Source: Glandiceps talaboti
Taxonomy: Eukaryota; Hemichordata; Enteropneusta; Spengelidae
Direction: 5' to 3'
DNA length: 64,000 nt
Assembly (NCBI RefSeq): GCF_964340395.1
Contig: NC_135563.1
Location: forward strand, 17,728,151 to 17,792,150
Each line of letters begins with the position of its first letter. Positions within the stretch are counted from its first letter, which is position 1. Under the pieces are notes generated by a model. That model was not told where the DNA came from. It was given only the letters and a program-made list of their open reading frames with translations, and did not search any database. Both the position numbers and the translations under genes were made by a program. Positions 39,001-54,200 of the stretch are shown here, piece by piece.

Positions 39001-42000
39001 TGGTTTCCATCATGTGTGAGTGTTTAGCACTACAGGACATAGTACCAGTGAATAGTTGTACCACATACTAGCACTGCAATATTACATACCTAAATTTGTG
39101 CAAATAAATGCCCAGATTTTGTCACACTTGCACATACACATCATGGGGTTCTGTCATAGCATTATCTTATTTTATCTAATAATCAAATTCATATATTTCT
39201 ACAAAGGATACACTGTGCCGTGGATTCTAATATCTCCTTTTCAGGCATGGTTGTCTTGTCCAACATTTTAGCACTGGGATACATATTCTGTAATCTTGAA
39301 TTGAAATCTGCAAGTCTTTCATATTCTTTGCCTCGGTAGATAAATAACTTGTTCTGTAAACACACACAACAAAACATTGGTGTTATTGTACATGTCAATG
39401 CAAAGTATGGCAACATAGTTCTGGAACATAATTACAGTACAGCAGTATGTTCAGTATGTACAACATATCATGGTAGTACCATAACAGTATGTGCAACACA
39501 CAAAATTAAAGTACTACACGGAATTTACCATGTACAAAATGTATTACGATATATGCAACATACAAAGTTAACTGTATGTGCAACATACAAAGTTAAACAG
39601 TATGTGCAACATACAAAAGCACAATAGAGTGTGCAATATAGAAATGTACTGCAGAATGGGCAATGTACAGAAATGTGAGTGTATGTGCAACATATAAAAT
39701 TACAACAGTATGTGCAACATACAAATTACAACAGTATGTGTAACATACCAAAGTATAACTATTGATGGTGATGACCTACCCTGAGGAATGGTGGAAAGCT
39801 TTGTCCATAGAAACCCACTCTGAAGTACTCTGGTTCAGGTCGTGGTGACCTCATTATGCAGTCATAGAAATAGGCCTGCTTTTTCTGTGGAATGGTTACA
39901 CAAAATGGAGTTAGTGTTACTAACCTTTATACAAAGGACCTGAATATTATTTCTATATGTGTAGATAGGAACACACAAATAACAAACTAGTATTGTATTT
40001 GCAACCAATATTATTGTCCATAGTAACTAATACAGTCATATAATGTGTACACACACAAGTTCATCCACAGACAATTTCATATACTTCAGCGTGTACAAGA
40101 TAAAGACCATGTTACCAAATGTAACAAAACTTCACTGGCCCCACCCCACCCCTCCTCCACCTGCCGATGTCCGAGTTACAGCTAATCTGTATTATTTTAA
40201 TGTACTATTCATTCTTGTCTACCCTAGACTTATCCACAATATGCCATATTTAGTGACATAACACTGAGTAGTCCGGAAGATATGATATTTGTGTCACGTT
40301 GTCAGCTACCACTCATGTCAGTCATAGTCTACAAGATGGAGCTGGACAACACGATGTATCTTACCATGTAAACTTTGAGTGGTGTAGTATTGCACATAAA
40401 TACAAACTTACCAGTAACTGACTCAGCTGCACATAGTCAAAAATCTCATTCTCATACTGCCTGGCAAGTTCCTTGCATAGTTTAATACCATTCTCCCACA
40501 TCTGTATAAAAATGTAACAACAAATTTTGTATTTATTGTAAGAAGTTTATATCTGTTTTATAGAGTTCATCTTCAGTACTTCAAGTAGTGAAACTAAACA
40601 AGCTAACTAATAAAAGACACACAGTAAGACTACTTTTGTGAATAAATAAATAGGCGCTGACATACTTACACTCCCTGTTGGGCAGCATCTCTGCTCGTGA
40701 GTTTTTTCACATTCAAAATCATATCTGGAGACTTACAGTGTTTAACACTATCTTGAATTACAGGGTAATTATATTAACATAAACCATTCATGTAATACGC
40801 CATATGCCACAGCTGCAGCAATAGTTTTAGTTTGTATCTTAGTTTGTCGATAGCATATTTGCCGTGGTACTAGATATCTGTTGGTTACTATACATACACA
40901 GTATCTGGGTCTACACAAATTAAATATTTCTGTATACACATACCTTTCCTCTGTCAAAGTAATCAATGATGTCGTAATAAAGCATCTCTTTTAACTGTCT
41001 TTGTGTGTGTGCCTGTGGGTACTTATCTAATGGATATGACAGCTTGTCATCAGACCACTGGAAAGACAAGAAGAATCAACACATTCATAGATGAGTGGCG
41101 AAAAGACACTTCATTGATTTGTCATGTGATAGTAATAACATTGTGATGTACAGCCAGTTTCAAGTTACAGTTCACCAGCTCTGTTTGGTACAACTGCACA
41201 GAAACCAATACAAAACTGCACATGCTACACTTTCATGCATCATGTTGTCTAAATGAAATGAACTAAAGTGCTACAATGCAGACATCAAAACAGTGGCACT
41301 GTATGTTTGAGTCTAGTTGCATACATTTGCTCTGATGGATAAAGCTATCCATTGCTAAAGCGCCCTCTGTGGTGAGCAATCCTGACAATACAAAACTACC
41401 ACCGTCTATGGTTTATAGATACTTAGCTAGGGAATGTATTTATTATCAGTGATAACTTACCTTTAGTCTGTCTGCATGGAGCTGTAGAGTGAATGCAGCC
41501 TCTGTATAGTTGTCACACTCTAAATGTAAATCACACAGCTTGTACAGGTACCTTAGATACATCTCTTGTCTTTCGATCTCTTTATAGAAATTCTACAAGA
41601 CAAAAAAGTGCATCATGAGCAAATTACCACTTGAGAAAGATTTCAAACCTTTGCGGTGAGTATAGCAGTCATAAACATGACTTACTCAAATCTAATAGTT
41701 GGACATACTTTGTTTTATTTATTCCCCAATGTCTATTGTTCTGAGAAAATTGACAGACAAAACACAAAAGGTTATATTATCTGACATTACTCACTTGATC
41801 AGATCCTTATTGTACAGTGACATAAGGGGCCTTGTTACTATGAGTTGAAGACAAGTAGTTATAAAAGCCTTTACAAATATTTTCCAGGCAAATGAAGACC
41901 AATATTTAAGAATAGTATATTAATACCGGAACAAGTTTAATTCATGAAATATTGTGAGAAATACAAAGGACTTTGGATATTTCAATTCATATTTCAAGCA

Positions 42001-42092
42001 ATGTAGAAGCAATAATGGAAACATTGCAATGATGTAGAATGGCCAGGAGATAAATCCTGTCTGCATTTCTGTTTGAAAGTGTACAACTTGGC

Positions 42093-42174
<82 letters not shown>

Positions 42175-45100
42175 TGAGACTCAAAGTATTACTATGGAAA
42201 ATATACTATCAGCAAACTATGATTAACACAAACTAAAGGGCTTGTTGCTGCAAGTGGTAGATTACACATGTGAGTAATACAACCAGTAACACTGAAGTAA
42301 AGCACTTTCTCTATATGCTACACTCATTTATAGCATTCATAGTACAACCAGTAACACTGAAGTAAAGCACTTTCTCTATATGCTACACTCATTTATAGCA
42401 TTCATAGTACAACCAGTAACACTGAAGTAAAGCACTTTCTCTATATGCTACACTAGTTTATAGCATTCATATTACGAGTAACACTGAAGTAAAGCACTTT
42501 CTCTATGTGCTACACTAGTTTATAGCATTCATATTACAACGAGTAACACTGAAGTAAAGCACTTTCTCTATGTGCTACACTAGTTTATAGCATTCATATT
42601 ACAATGAGTAACACTGAAGTAAAGCACTTTCTCTATATGCTATACTAGTTTATAGCATTCATATCAAGCGTAAAAGTACACTTTTTCAGTTGGTTTATTT
42701 ACAAGCATAGCATGTGGCCTTTCTAATGTGGTCAATTAGCAAATGAAACAGTATACGTTTACACTTGATATGGATGCTATAAACGATTGTAGTACATACA
42801 GAAAATGCTTTACTTTGGTGTTATGGGTTGTAACAGTATTGCCTTGGTTAATCGCTCAGTAATTCAGATACAATAATGTGAACACTGAATGAGGTTGAAT
42901 GTGCTGCCAGTTGAACAAAAACTGCTGTGTAATAATAGTTTGCTGAAAGTTGATATGACATCATCCTAACTTACCAGTAAATTGACAGTACAACTCATCC
43001 TAACTTACCAGTAAATTGACAGTACAACTCATCCTAACTTACCAGTAAATTGACAGTACAACTCATCCTAACTTACCAGTAAATTGACAGTACAACTCAT
43101 CCTAACTTACCAGTAAATTGACAGTACAACTCATCCTAACTTACCAGTAAATTGACAGTACAACTCATCCTAACTTACCAGTAAATTGACAGTACAACTC
43201 ATCCTAACTTACCAGTAAATTGACAGTACAACTCATCCTAACTTACCAGTAAATTGACAGTACAACTCATCCTAACTTACCAGTAAATTGACAGTACAAC
43301 TCATCCTATTTTCTTTGTTTTCATCTGTCAGTATAGTCCTGTAGTCCAACAGTCTCTCCAACAGTCTAATTACAAGCTTGACAAACTCAGACCCAGTTTG
43401 GCACAAAAATTGATGTTTACTGCACAGGTCAGTCATGCTATGTGGAGAAAAGAATAACACGAAAACAAACATTTTGATTTTTATTAAGATTCTGATGAAG
43501 ATTCTAACAAAAATCTAACTTTCCATCGTAAAGATAAAAATTACAAAAAATTGCTAACAGTAACTTTCCATTCTAAAATGAAGATTTACGATAAAATTTA
43601 AATAAAATAAAGATTATGAAAGAAATTCAAACTTTTCCTTATTTTTATTGCTTTGTTAGTCAGTTATAGTTCTGAAAACCATGAGCTTTTGTTCATGAAA
43701 GATGGTTGGTTGTCACATTTGATAAAAAACAGACTATATTTGAGTCAAATCATAACCACTCTACTTTATGCAGATCAAAATATCCACTCAATTCAAATTG
43801 TGCTTTTGAGAAATTTTCCCAATGGCAGTTTGCTCACAAGCTCAGATCAAATATCACATTGAAATTGTTACAATGAAGAACAAAACAAACTGTAGCAGTT
43901 ATAAGTATGAAATATAATCTTATATGCTTGAGTTCATTTCATAAATGACCTTTGACCTTTACTGTGACCTTTGACATCCACTGTAATATCTTACATTGTA
44001 TTGAATAGATCCTTGTATTGTTCATCACCTCTGCCTCCTTCTACAAGAACATCAAGCTGTGTAATCATTTCCGACTCCACCTATACAGAGAGACAGAAGA
44101 CTCAAATTAAATTCATCATCCAAAACCGGTCTTTATAGGTGATGTTGGCATGGACTCATTTGGTGACAAAGCCTACATCACTTTTTTCACATCACTTTCT
44201 ACCATACATTGCTCAACCCCACATTGGTTTAAACTAGGGAGTCATGTTATCACAAACAACAAGTTAAGGAGCCCTCCAACTAGGAAGGATGAACAGTTGA
44301 AAAAGTCTCTGAACTGTTGGGTGGTTAGTGGCCAAGATTTTTCTCAAACGCCTTTTGTCACTATTTCAAACCAATCCGGGACCAAGGTTTCAATTCATCA
44401 GGTCTGTATGTACAAATGTTACCTCTGTACAAAATCTCTGTACTTTATCACATCACTAATTACTCCTAAAATCCTAGAGAGGAACTTCTAAACAAACTTA
44501 CCTCTCTAAAGTTATGCCTTGTATTAAACTCACACTGCATCATGTCAAAGAATATAGGAATGGTGGCTTTCCGTAGCTCAGTTTCTGGGATAAGAGTGAC
44601 TTCTAAGAATGGTCCCACCATTTCTGGAATGAATCTGATTTTGTGTCTTCCCAGATTATTCCACATTGTTTGGATAATCTTGATTCCTACTTCCCGCCTC
44701 ATATCCTTATACCTGTAGTAGAGATTGGGATCAGGATTAAGACTAGGAAGTGAATTATATATATACAGACATGTAGCGCTAATATCTTTGTATAAATAAC
44801 TACATGCTACTTTTTCTTATTTCAATTTCTTACATGAGTCTCCGATGTTATGACTGAAAATTCCAGATAATTTCTTCTTATGGATAGTGGAGAACACATG
44901 GTTTCCATGGCAGCACACTGTCTTAATATTACTTTTTGGTTATTATTTCTGGTGAAAACCATTTTCAATGTGTTGCCATGCTATACTATAAAACAGAACA
45001 GTATGGATTCCAGGCTACAATAGCCATCATGCTATACTGTAGAACAGTATGGATTTGTACACCACAGCATGGACCTTTATATTTGGTAAAGCTGTCAGTT

Positions 45101-48100
45101 ACTCTATGCATATTTAGTTTTAGTAAATATAATCACTTACATTTCCATAATCTTTGTTCTTTTGCCGGATGAAAAGTTTTCTAATTGTAGAGGGCTCTGA
45201 GTGAGGAAGGCAACAGCTAGATGAAAGAAATTATTCCACAGTTGATACACAAAGTCTTGGTCCGATATAAACTGTCTGTTCAAAGTCTGTGAAAACTGCT
45301 GCATTGCACTCAAAGTTACACTGGTGGGAAGACATAGGAAATGAAGATGAATTTAATTAGTGTACTGTTAAAAATGAAAGCAAAGGATTGAGAAGGAAGC
45401 CTGGATTCACCCCTGGAGAGGAGTCATGATGGTTAGATTTGGCGACTCCAAATCAGCAAGTTGTATGTTTAAGCCCCACCATGGTAATTTTGTTTGTGAA
45501 TGGCTGAAGTCCCTTTGGCAAGATTTTCACCTACATTGTGCCCTAGTTAACCTGACAGTTTAAATAGGTACCTGGTAAGACACACTGTTTGCATAGAATT
45601 TCATCGACTTCAATACTTCATTATTTTGGGCCTCATTTTTAGTCATATAGGAGCTTCTGTGCAGCGCCCTCCTGTGGTCAAACTATACAAATTTTTACCT
45701 TTCAGTAACTGGATTCATTATGCTGGAATACGGCACATTTCTGTACAGCTGAGAGGTTCAGAATGAAACTCACCTGTTTTGTAACATGATCATTACTGAC
45801 CAATCTCTGGGGAAGACATTCTTGGAGACTAAATCTCTGAACACCATGAAGATTTCCATCAGGAAGTCTAGAAGATCAGTTCTGTTTTGAAAGTTGTTGA
45901 TGTACTCCTGGTAGTGGTATTCATTCATTTGTCGTAATAAACCAAGCATACAGGCTACAAAATTACCCTGTGATAGAAGGAGTAAAGTGTTGAGTTTTGG
46001 TGACAAAGACATCCCATGAAATGATCATGTAAAGTGATAGTCAACAAATATTGAAATACATTAGATTCTGTAGATGGTGAATAACTTCCCTATCTTGGTA
46101 ACTCAACCTAATTGGCTTGGCTTTGCAAATTGACAGGTGATGCATTATTGCAACTATTACTGCAACATGACAGGTATTGAGTTATTGCAACTACTACTGC
46201 AACCTGACAGGTATTGATTAATTGCAACTACTACTGCAACCTGACAGGTGATGCATTATTGCAACTATTACTGCAACTGGAAAGGAATTTAGTTATTGCA
46301 ACTATTACTGCAACTTGACAGGTGATGCATTATTGCAACTATTACTGCAACTTGACAGGTATTGAGTTATTGTAACTACTACTGCAACCTGACAGGTAAT
46401 AAGTTATTGCAACTACTACTGCAATTTGACAGCTATTGACTTATTGCAACTATTGCTGCAACCTGACATGAGAATTTTCAACATTTTGTGACAGATAATT
46501 CCATAACTCTTAATTTCCAAAAGTGTCACGGACTGCATTGAATGTTCCAAACCTGTCAACGACTTGCCATCAATAGTTTTAGATGTGAAGACTTTCAAGA
46601 AAAAGATGAATCCTCTAACACAATGTAAATATTTCCAGATAGTTAAAAGTCATACTTACTATGAGTAGAGAATCTCTATCCATATAGATAACAGCTTGAA
46701 TTATTGTCCTCAACAGTTCAATCATAAGTATACTGATGTCTTGGTGGGTTGGACCCTGGGAAAATATGATACAACCATTTTTCACATGTTAATACATAAA
46801 GAAGGTACACTTTTTTTTATTCGGCCATTTGGTCACATAGAGCACTTTTTCCTCTACATTCAATATCCTTGATGCAGATCCTCTGTGTTTTTAATCAATA
46901 AAACCTGTTTTGGGACCTAGTTCTTGCTTCATCGCCTGACTCAATGTTCACTTCAAGTTCTGGTTCTGTGATCCACAGGTGCCTATGCATTGTAGTTGAA
47001 CTGATTCTAGTATTATCAACAAATGTACCCACCAAAGACCATAAAATTACAGACTGTGCCCCTTTAAACCAAAGTAACCACCAAAGACCATAAAGTTACA
47101 GACTGTGTCCCTTTAAACAATAATAACCACCAAAGACTATAAAGTTACAGACTGTGTCCCTTTAAACAAATGTAACCACCAAAGACCATAAAATTACAGA
47201 CTGTGTCCCTTTAAACCAAAGTAACCACCAAAGACCATAAAATTACAGACTGTGTCCCTTTACAGTCATAACACAAGATAATTGCATTTGTCATATAACA
47301 GAATTTTGTAATTGTAATCAGCAAACTCAGACAAAACAAGAAGACTTACCACATCTTTCCTGTACAACAATTCAAGTACATTACCAAGTACTTGTGCACA
47401 GATGTGTTGTTCTTCTTTTCTCTCAAGAAGTGGTTTGAGTTGTTTCGTTATGGCTTGTAATAAAATATTACGGCTCTCTGTGAATGATGAAAAATTATAC
47501 ACGTTTGCTAACAGCTTTCTATATCTGATGTCAACTTGCATCAGTTTATCAAGAATTCTCAAACATAATTGATTGAATGCACCTCTCAGTAATTCCCGAA
47601 TCTCATGTTATCAGTAATTCTCAAAACTCTTCCAGTTATCTAAAACATTACTCATTAGACAAATCACTCTATGCTATTTAAAAATACTTTGCTTAGTTAC
47701 ACAGTCATCAATCCATATATCAGTAATTTCTGAAAGTTTACCTCAGCTATTTGCAACGTACAAGATCATCAATAAACTATGGATTTCTAAAATCTTACAT
47801 CCTCAATAATTCTCAAATCTTGTATTATCAACAATTCTCAAAATTTACCCTATAAGCTATTCTCAAATCTCACCTGGTATCTCAAACAATATGTGTAAGA
47901 TTATCATCAATATAAAGTTGCCAGGATTTCTCAAATCTTACATTATCAGTAATTCTCAAATCTCACATTATCAGCAATTCTCAAATCTCACCTGGTATCT
48001 CAAACAATTTGCTAAGTACGAGGTCATCAATACAGATCATCTTCTGCCTCACCAATCTATCAGGAGGGATGTTTTCTATAAACTCTTTGAGTAATAGACT

Positions 48101-48245
48101 AAACTCCCCGTAATCAAACACTTCCAGTACCACTGGTACTATAATGGGAAGGGACTTCATTGCAGCTCCCTATCAACAAAACCAAACCAGAATGTTTTGA
48201 GTTTTAAGATTTATCAGCAATTTCTTGTAAATGTCTTCATTTTTA

Positions 48246-48288
<43 letters not shown>

Positions 48289-51200
48289 ATGTGCACATGT
48301 ATTGTTGCATTTGTATGTGTCTGTCTGCCTGTGTTTGTCTAGCTGTATGTATGTATGTATGTATGTATGTATGTATGTATGTATGTATGTATGTATGTAT
48401 GTATGTATGTATGTATGTATGTATGTATGTATGTATGTATGTATGTATGTATGTATGCATGTATGTATGTATGTATGTATGTATGTATGTATGTATGTAT
48501 GTATGTATGTATGTATGTACATGTGTATGCATATATGTATGTATCTGCATGTATTAGCATGCATGTGTATGACTGTGTCTGTCTGTCTGTCTATGTATGT
48601 ATGAATGTATGTATGTATGTACGTAGTACATACATACGTACATATGTATGTATGTATAACTGTCTGTCTGTCTTTAAGTCTGTCTAAGAGATAATGACAA
48701 TATTTACCTGACAAAGGAGGATAGCATCTGATGTACTGGTGTATTTCATCATGGAATTGATTGACTGGAAAAGTCCTCTCATCTCGTTATCAAACTGCTG
48801 TCTTCCCTGTACACTATGCCCCTCTGATACTCTGCAATGAATAACATGATATTTGTAAGTCAAAGTATGAGTACCTCCTTATACTGTAGTCTAACCAAAG
48901 ATACACAGTACAGGATGATAAGGTTTACATGTAAAAGTATACCAGGTCTCCATTTTAACCAAAATTGTTCATCAGCTTCGTAGATCACAGCTTATGGTGC
49001 ACAAGTAGTTCAAGTTTAACACCGAGTTAGATAGATCAAAGCTAAATTTTTAAAACTTTGTACTGCTTGTGCTCCTTTACCTATGTAAACCAGGTCTTCA
49101 TTTATCATTACAATATGTAACTATATAATTACTCTATCATTAAACTCTAGGGAGAACACTTCTGACAAAATTCAATTCAATAACAAATCTTCTATCTCAA
49201 ATGTACATGTATTCATAGAGTATGAAGAGGATACAGTTTCTTTATTTCACAATCATACACTGTAGTTGGAGTGTCTACACAAATTTCGATTGACTTCTCC
49301 ATATGTTGAAATGAGTCTTGTCTTTACTGCTCACTATGTGTAAGTAGAGTGAAAATGTCTCCTACTGTTATTAATACTACAAATGTAATGTCATCAAATC
49401 TAGGGTTAATTGTTGACATCCAGATATCACAGTGCCCTCTAGTGGCCATCTTATCAAACTAACTTACTGTGCAAAGAGTACTCTTGATCGCACTATAAAC
49501 TTGAAGATATAGTCAAATGCTTTGAGTGATTTGAACAGAGGTTCCTGCTTCTCCCTTTCATCAGCACGACTCACATACATGTTGAGTACACTCATCAGCT
49601 TCCTATGGAGAAAGACAAAATATCACAACATCAGTGTCAATTACTAAGCTTATATTGCATTGAAATTCAACCCAATGGAAACCATTATAATGACTTTTTT
49701 GGACAACATCACAAGTTGGAGCTAAAAACTCAAAGCCTAGATAAATCTTGGATATTTTTGAAGAGAGATTTTTATTTCTTGCAGTTATTTATTTCAGGTG
49801 AAGAGACATATTTTAACATTAAATCTGAAACTGTATGATTTGTGTCAATACTCATGACATTCTCGTTTTTGGCAATAGCACAAGTTGACATGACGATAGC
49901 TACAAATAACAAAGACTTTATCACCACAACTATATCGATGATATCAGACTCTAACTTTACTTCTAGCTGATCAGATTGAGATTAAACTTTACGTGTGAAA
50001 AATAATTTTCTGACAGAGCTATAGAAAAAGTTGGTGTGGAACACAAGAATGATCCTATGTAGTAATCATTATGGCTTGACTAATAAGATACATGAAGTAG
50101 TAATCCGAAATGGTGGGATTAAAATGTTGGGGTTGAATGTCTATGATGTGAAAAGCCTTACTTGTACGCCAGTGTTGCACTGAAATATTTCTTTATGTAG
50201 GAATCAAGAACAGGTCCAAAGTGTTGATACTTCTTGTCGGCTATCAATTGGATGACAAACACCTGTAAATAAGAGTAAACAAATGATTAGTCCTGCAAAT
50301 ATGTAAATGCAGACTCTCAAATCCTTGACAGTCCTTGCCTAGTACCTGGACAAAGTAAAGCCGGGTTTATCTGATTGCATTATTCCTGTCTGCCCCCCAG
50401 CTGCTAGTACTATAACAGGGGTGCAACTGTTGATTCATTATTTCTGGTTGCAACTGACTTTTTGTACGAACACTGGCAAACTAAATGATTTTACTGTGAA
50501 CAATCTTTCAATATTAACTCCACAAGTTGGTGACTTTTTTCTTGACAAAGTAGACGCACACTCATGATGTCAATGTTTACTTTCAATATGGATAAAATAC
50601 ACACTTTTCTTACATGTCAGGACATGTCAGGTACATATACAACATTTTACTGGAATACATGATACACAAAGTTGAGTGACTTACCAAGGCATCAAAGATC
50701 ATCTCATCATATTCATCACTATCAAAGTTCTCCATCCAGATGTTGAAGAGTGATTCAAGTGTGTCTCGGAGAAACTACAAAGCAAGGAGAAGCACTCAGT
50801 CAGTTTGACAGTGGCTACACCAAGATCCCCCCTTTTAATTATATTTCATAAGGAAAAAGGATAGATGACAAAACAAAGGACAAACGAACCACTAGACTAC
50901 ACTCAGATTTATCAAACATATTTTGCAAGAGGTTACTGTCACAAACCCAATAGGAATGTAGTTACTAGTCAGTATACAGAAACAAGGAAAGTAATTTACC
51001 TTAACAATTTCTTCTCCATCAACATTTTTAATGAAAGTTGCCAATGTCTTTTGTACTTTGAATTCTGGATCGGCTCTCCATTTCAACAAACCAAGTAAAT
51101 CAACTGTTGAAAAATTACAAGATACACTGAAATATACATTGGAGTTTTTAAGTTTTTTTTTTTTTTTTTTTTTTTTGAGGGGGGGTTATGGGGGTGACAA

Positions 51201-54200
51201 GCATTCTAATGCTCTCACAAAGTCATTGTATGATATGATATAGCAGGATGTTTGTTAAAGACCAATGCAATATAAGGATTCAAATATGGGTCAGCAAAAC
51301 ATTTGTATGGTAGAACTGATGTTGTATTCATTACCACCGTTGCTATTGCTACAGCATGTAAAACAAATACCAACTCATTTCCTTCCCAACATAGCCAGAT
51401 CTCCTTCTAATTCTCAGTACCTGCAATAGCTTTTTACCTCATGCTAGAGGGCCAAACATGCCTATAGTAATGTATGTGAAGTGCATAGAGCGAAAGTTTT
51501 GGTGTTGACCAAGGAATCAAATGTTCGTTAATTTTATGATGCACCAAGGCAGTAATATTCTATTTTTGGTATCGAGAAATACATTACATAGGGATATTCC
51601 CCTCAGTAAGCAAAACCTGAAGAAAATAACATATAAATACAAAGATTTGGTTAATAGTGTTATACCGGGTCCAGTTATAAACAGGCTTGCACACTGAATG
51701 AAAGAACTTACCATTTTGAGGGAACTTAGTTGAGCATACAAGAGTGCAAACTTGGAAGCTATCTCGGTCACGTTCCTTAGAACTCAAACTAAGACTACCA
51801 CAGTGAAGTCCTCCTTTGTTCTGTACCATTTGTAAAGAACCACTGGTTTCTAACTCACTTTTACTTGATGGCAAACCAAGGTACACTTTAGCATCAACAG
51901 GGGCTTTGTTATCATCCTGCATACAACCACACAGTGAATGATTATTACACAAACACAAACACAAACACAAACACAAACACAAACACAAACACAAACACAA
52001 ACACAAACACAAACACAAACACAAACACAAACACAAACACAAACACAAACACAAATACACTCACACAGACACTCACACAGACAGACACAGACACACAGAC
52101 CAAGACAGGCAGACACAGAGACACAGACACAGACACAGACACAGACACAAACACAAACACAAACACAGACACAGACACAGACACAGACAGACACAAACAC
52201 AAACACAAACACAAACACAAACACAAACACAAACACAGACACAGACACAAACACAAATACAAACACAAACACAAACACAAACACAAACACAAACACAAAC
52301 ACAAACACAAATACAAATACAAAGAGACAAAGACACACTTCCAAAATTCTCATGATGACAATTCATTCAGCTAATATTGAGGTATACATGCATGCATCAC
52401 CTGACATAAAACACATTTCATACAATGTTATATTCTTAGCTTTTACAAAGCTATTCTTCTCTTCATCTCATCCCAATAGTTGAAACCAATGTCCATGTAT
52501 CCTTTTCATTACAGAGGCCACATTGTGTATAATTCATAATGTACTCCTCAGTATTGCCTCAGACAAAATATAGATGTGCCCCTCAAACATTCCCCCACTC
52601 AACTCACAAAGAGCCTTGTACATGAATCGTGACATATCCCTGCTTTGCCTCAAACAAAATAACAGATACGTCCTCCAAAAAATGTCCTTTTAAATCCATT
52701 CAACTAGAATGGAGTCATACTATAACAATCAACAACCAGTGAAACTGGTTTAGAATTTGTATCAAACCGATATACTTACCTTTACCTTGAAAACCAACAG
52801 ATCATGCATTCCATTCACAACGGATGTACCACTTTCATTTAACAATTTGAGGAAAGACATTGCAAATGGATGCTGGTCTTTGTCCTTATCTGTAAACAAA
52901 AACAAATTTACATATTAACTGTAAACATAAACAATTTTTCAGGGTAGCTGTAAACATAAACAAACAAGTTTGCATATTTCAATTAGTATAATATGTGATG
53001 ACAAGATTATTTCCACTACATACATTTTTTACAATTCGTCCATTTCAAATTTAAGTTGAGATTGATTTTGGGCTGGTTCTTACAATAAGCAGACTAAATA
53101 AATATATGTATGAGTACTTACTGTCTTTGGTTGATCTGTGTCTGAATGTAAATTTGAGATGAGTTCCATGAAGTTGTTCAATAGGGACATCGATTGGTAA
53201 GGAAACCTACAGAAGTGTCAATATATTGTGTGTGTTAAAATCATTCACTATACATAGTCAAGTATTTTATCAATCCATGCGTTATACTTCAAATACGGAG
53301 TGTAGCTGATTTTGACAATGTATGGAAAATTTCAAAGAAAGTATGTTGAAGTATACTATCAGTAGTGAATAAGTAAAATGATGGTTTAAATCTTTAGTGG
53401 TTTTTTCCCCCTAGAAGTATGAACTAAAATATACTGTACAACTTAAACAAGTCTATGGAGAATTACTGCAAGTACCAAATATTGTAGTCAAGATAAGTTG
53501 TCAGAAAATGAAGAAAGCAGGAGGGTTTTTTGTGTGTGGCTTTATCAACTTCAATCTACATTGCTGTAAATTCATCTTATTTCATCAATATTCTTCCTGG
53601 TCAATAAACAAATGATGTGTAACAGTAATATTTGACTAGTTTGTAGGGTACACTGTGACAGGGCGCCTTTCAGATAGAGCAGGCCAGTGAGGGCGGAGCA
53701 ATACAATGTATCTTACAATCTATATAAATATGACAGGTTCTGTGTAAATTCTTTACTTACTTTGAATGTTTCACACCACTTGGGAGATTTCACCTGGTAG
53801 TAAACTGAGGACTTAAACTCATTTGTTAGTGGTTGACCTTCTCCCATGGTAACAATATTCTGTAATTTATCAGATAAAAAACGGAGAATTGTTAGATTTA
53901 GAGTAATTATTAAATGATTTACAAAGGTTATAATGTACAAGCAGTTCGATCTGTCTTGGTTGATGATCCTCATCAGATTAACAAATTCCATAGTTACAGC
54001 TGACCACTAGGTGGTGGTATGATCAGTCAATTGTAGATGTTAAGTAGTTCCATGCCTCGTCTAGTGGTCAGCTGTAACTATGGAATTTATCATTCTGATG
54101 AGAATTGTAGACCAAGACAGATCAAAAGCTCAATGCTAAAAAACTTTGAACTGCTTGTGCATTATACACTTTGTAAATCATTTGATCTACCAAGCTGATA

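Noticed and set aside
42962-43301. CRISPR-like regular array
   Set aside because: Units are directly adjacent with no unique spacers, and the setting is a eukaryotic intron.
48197-48714. Open frames up to 166 residues
   Set aside because: GT/GTAT microsatellite translations in a DOCK intron.
51934-52483. Six overlapping open frames of 97-181 residues
   Set aside because: All are translations of the ACAAAC/ACAGAC microsatellite in a DOCK intron.
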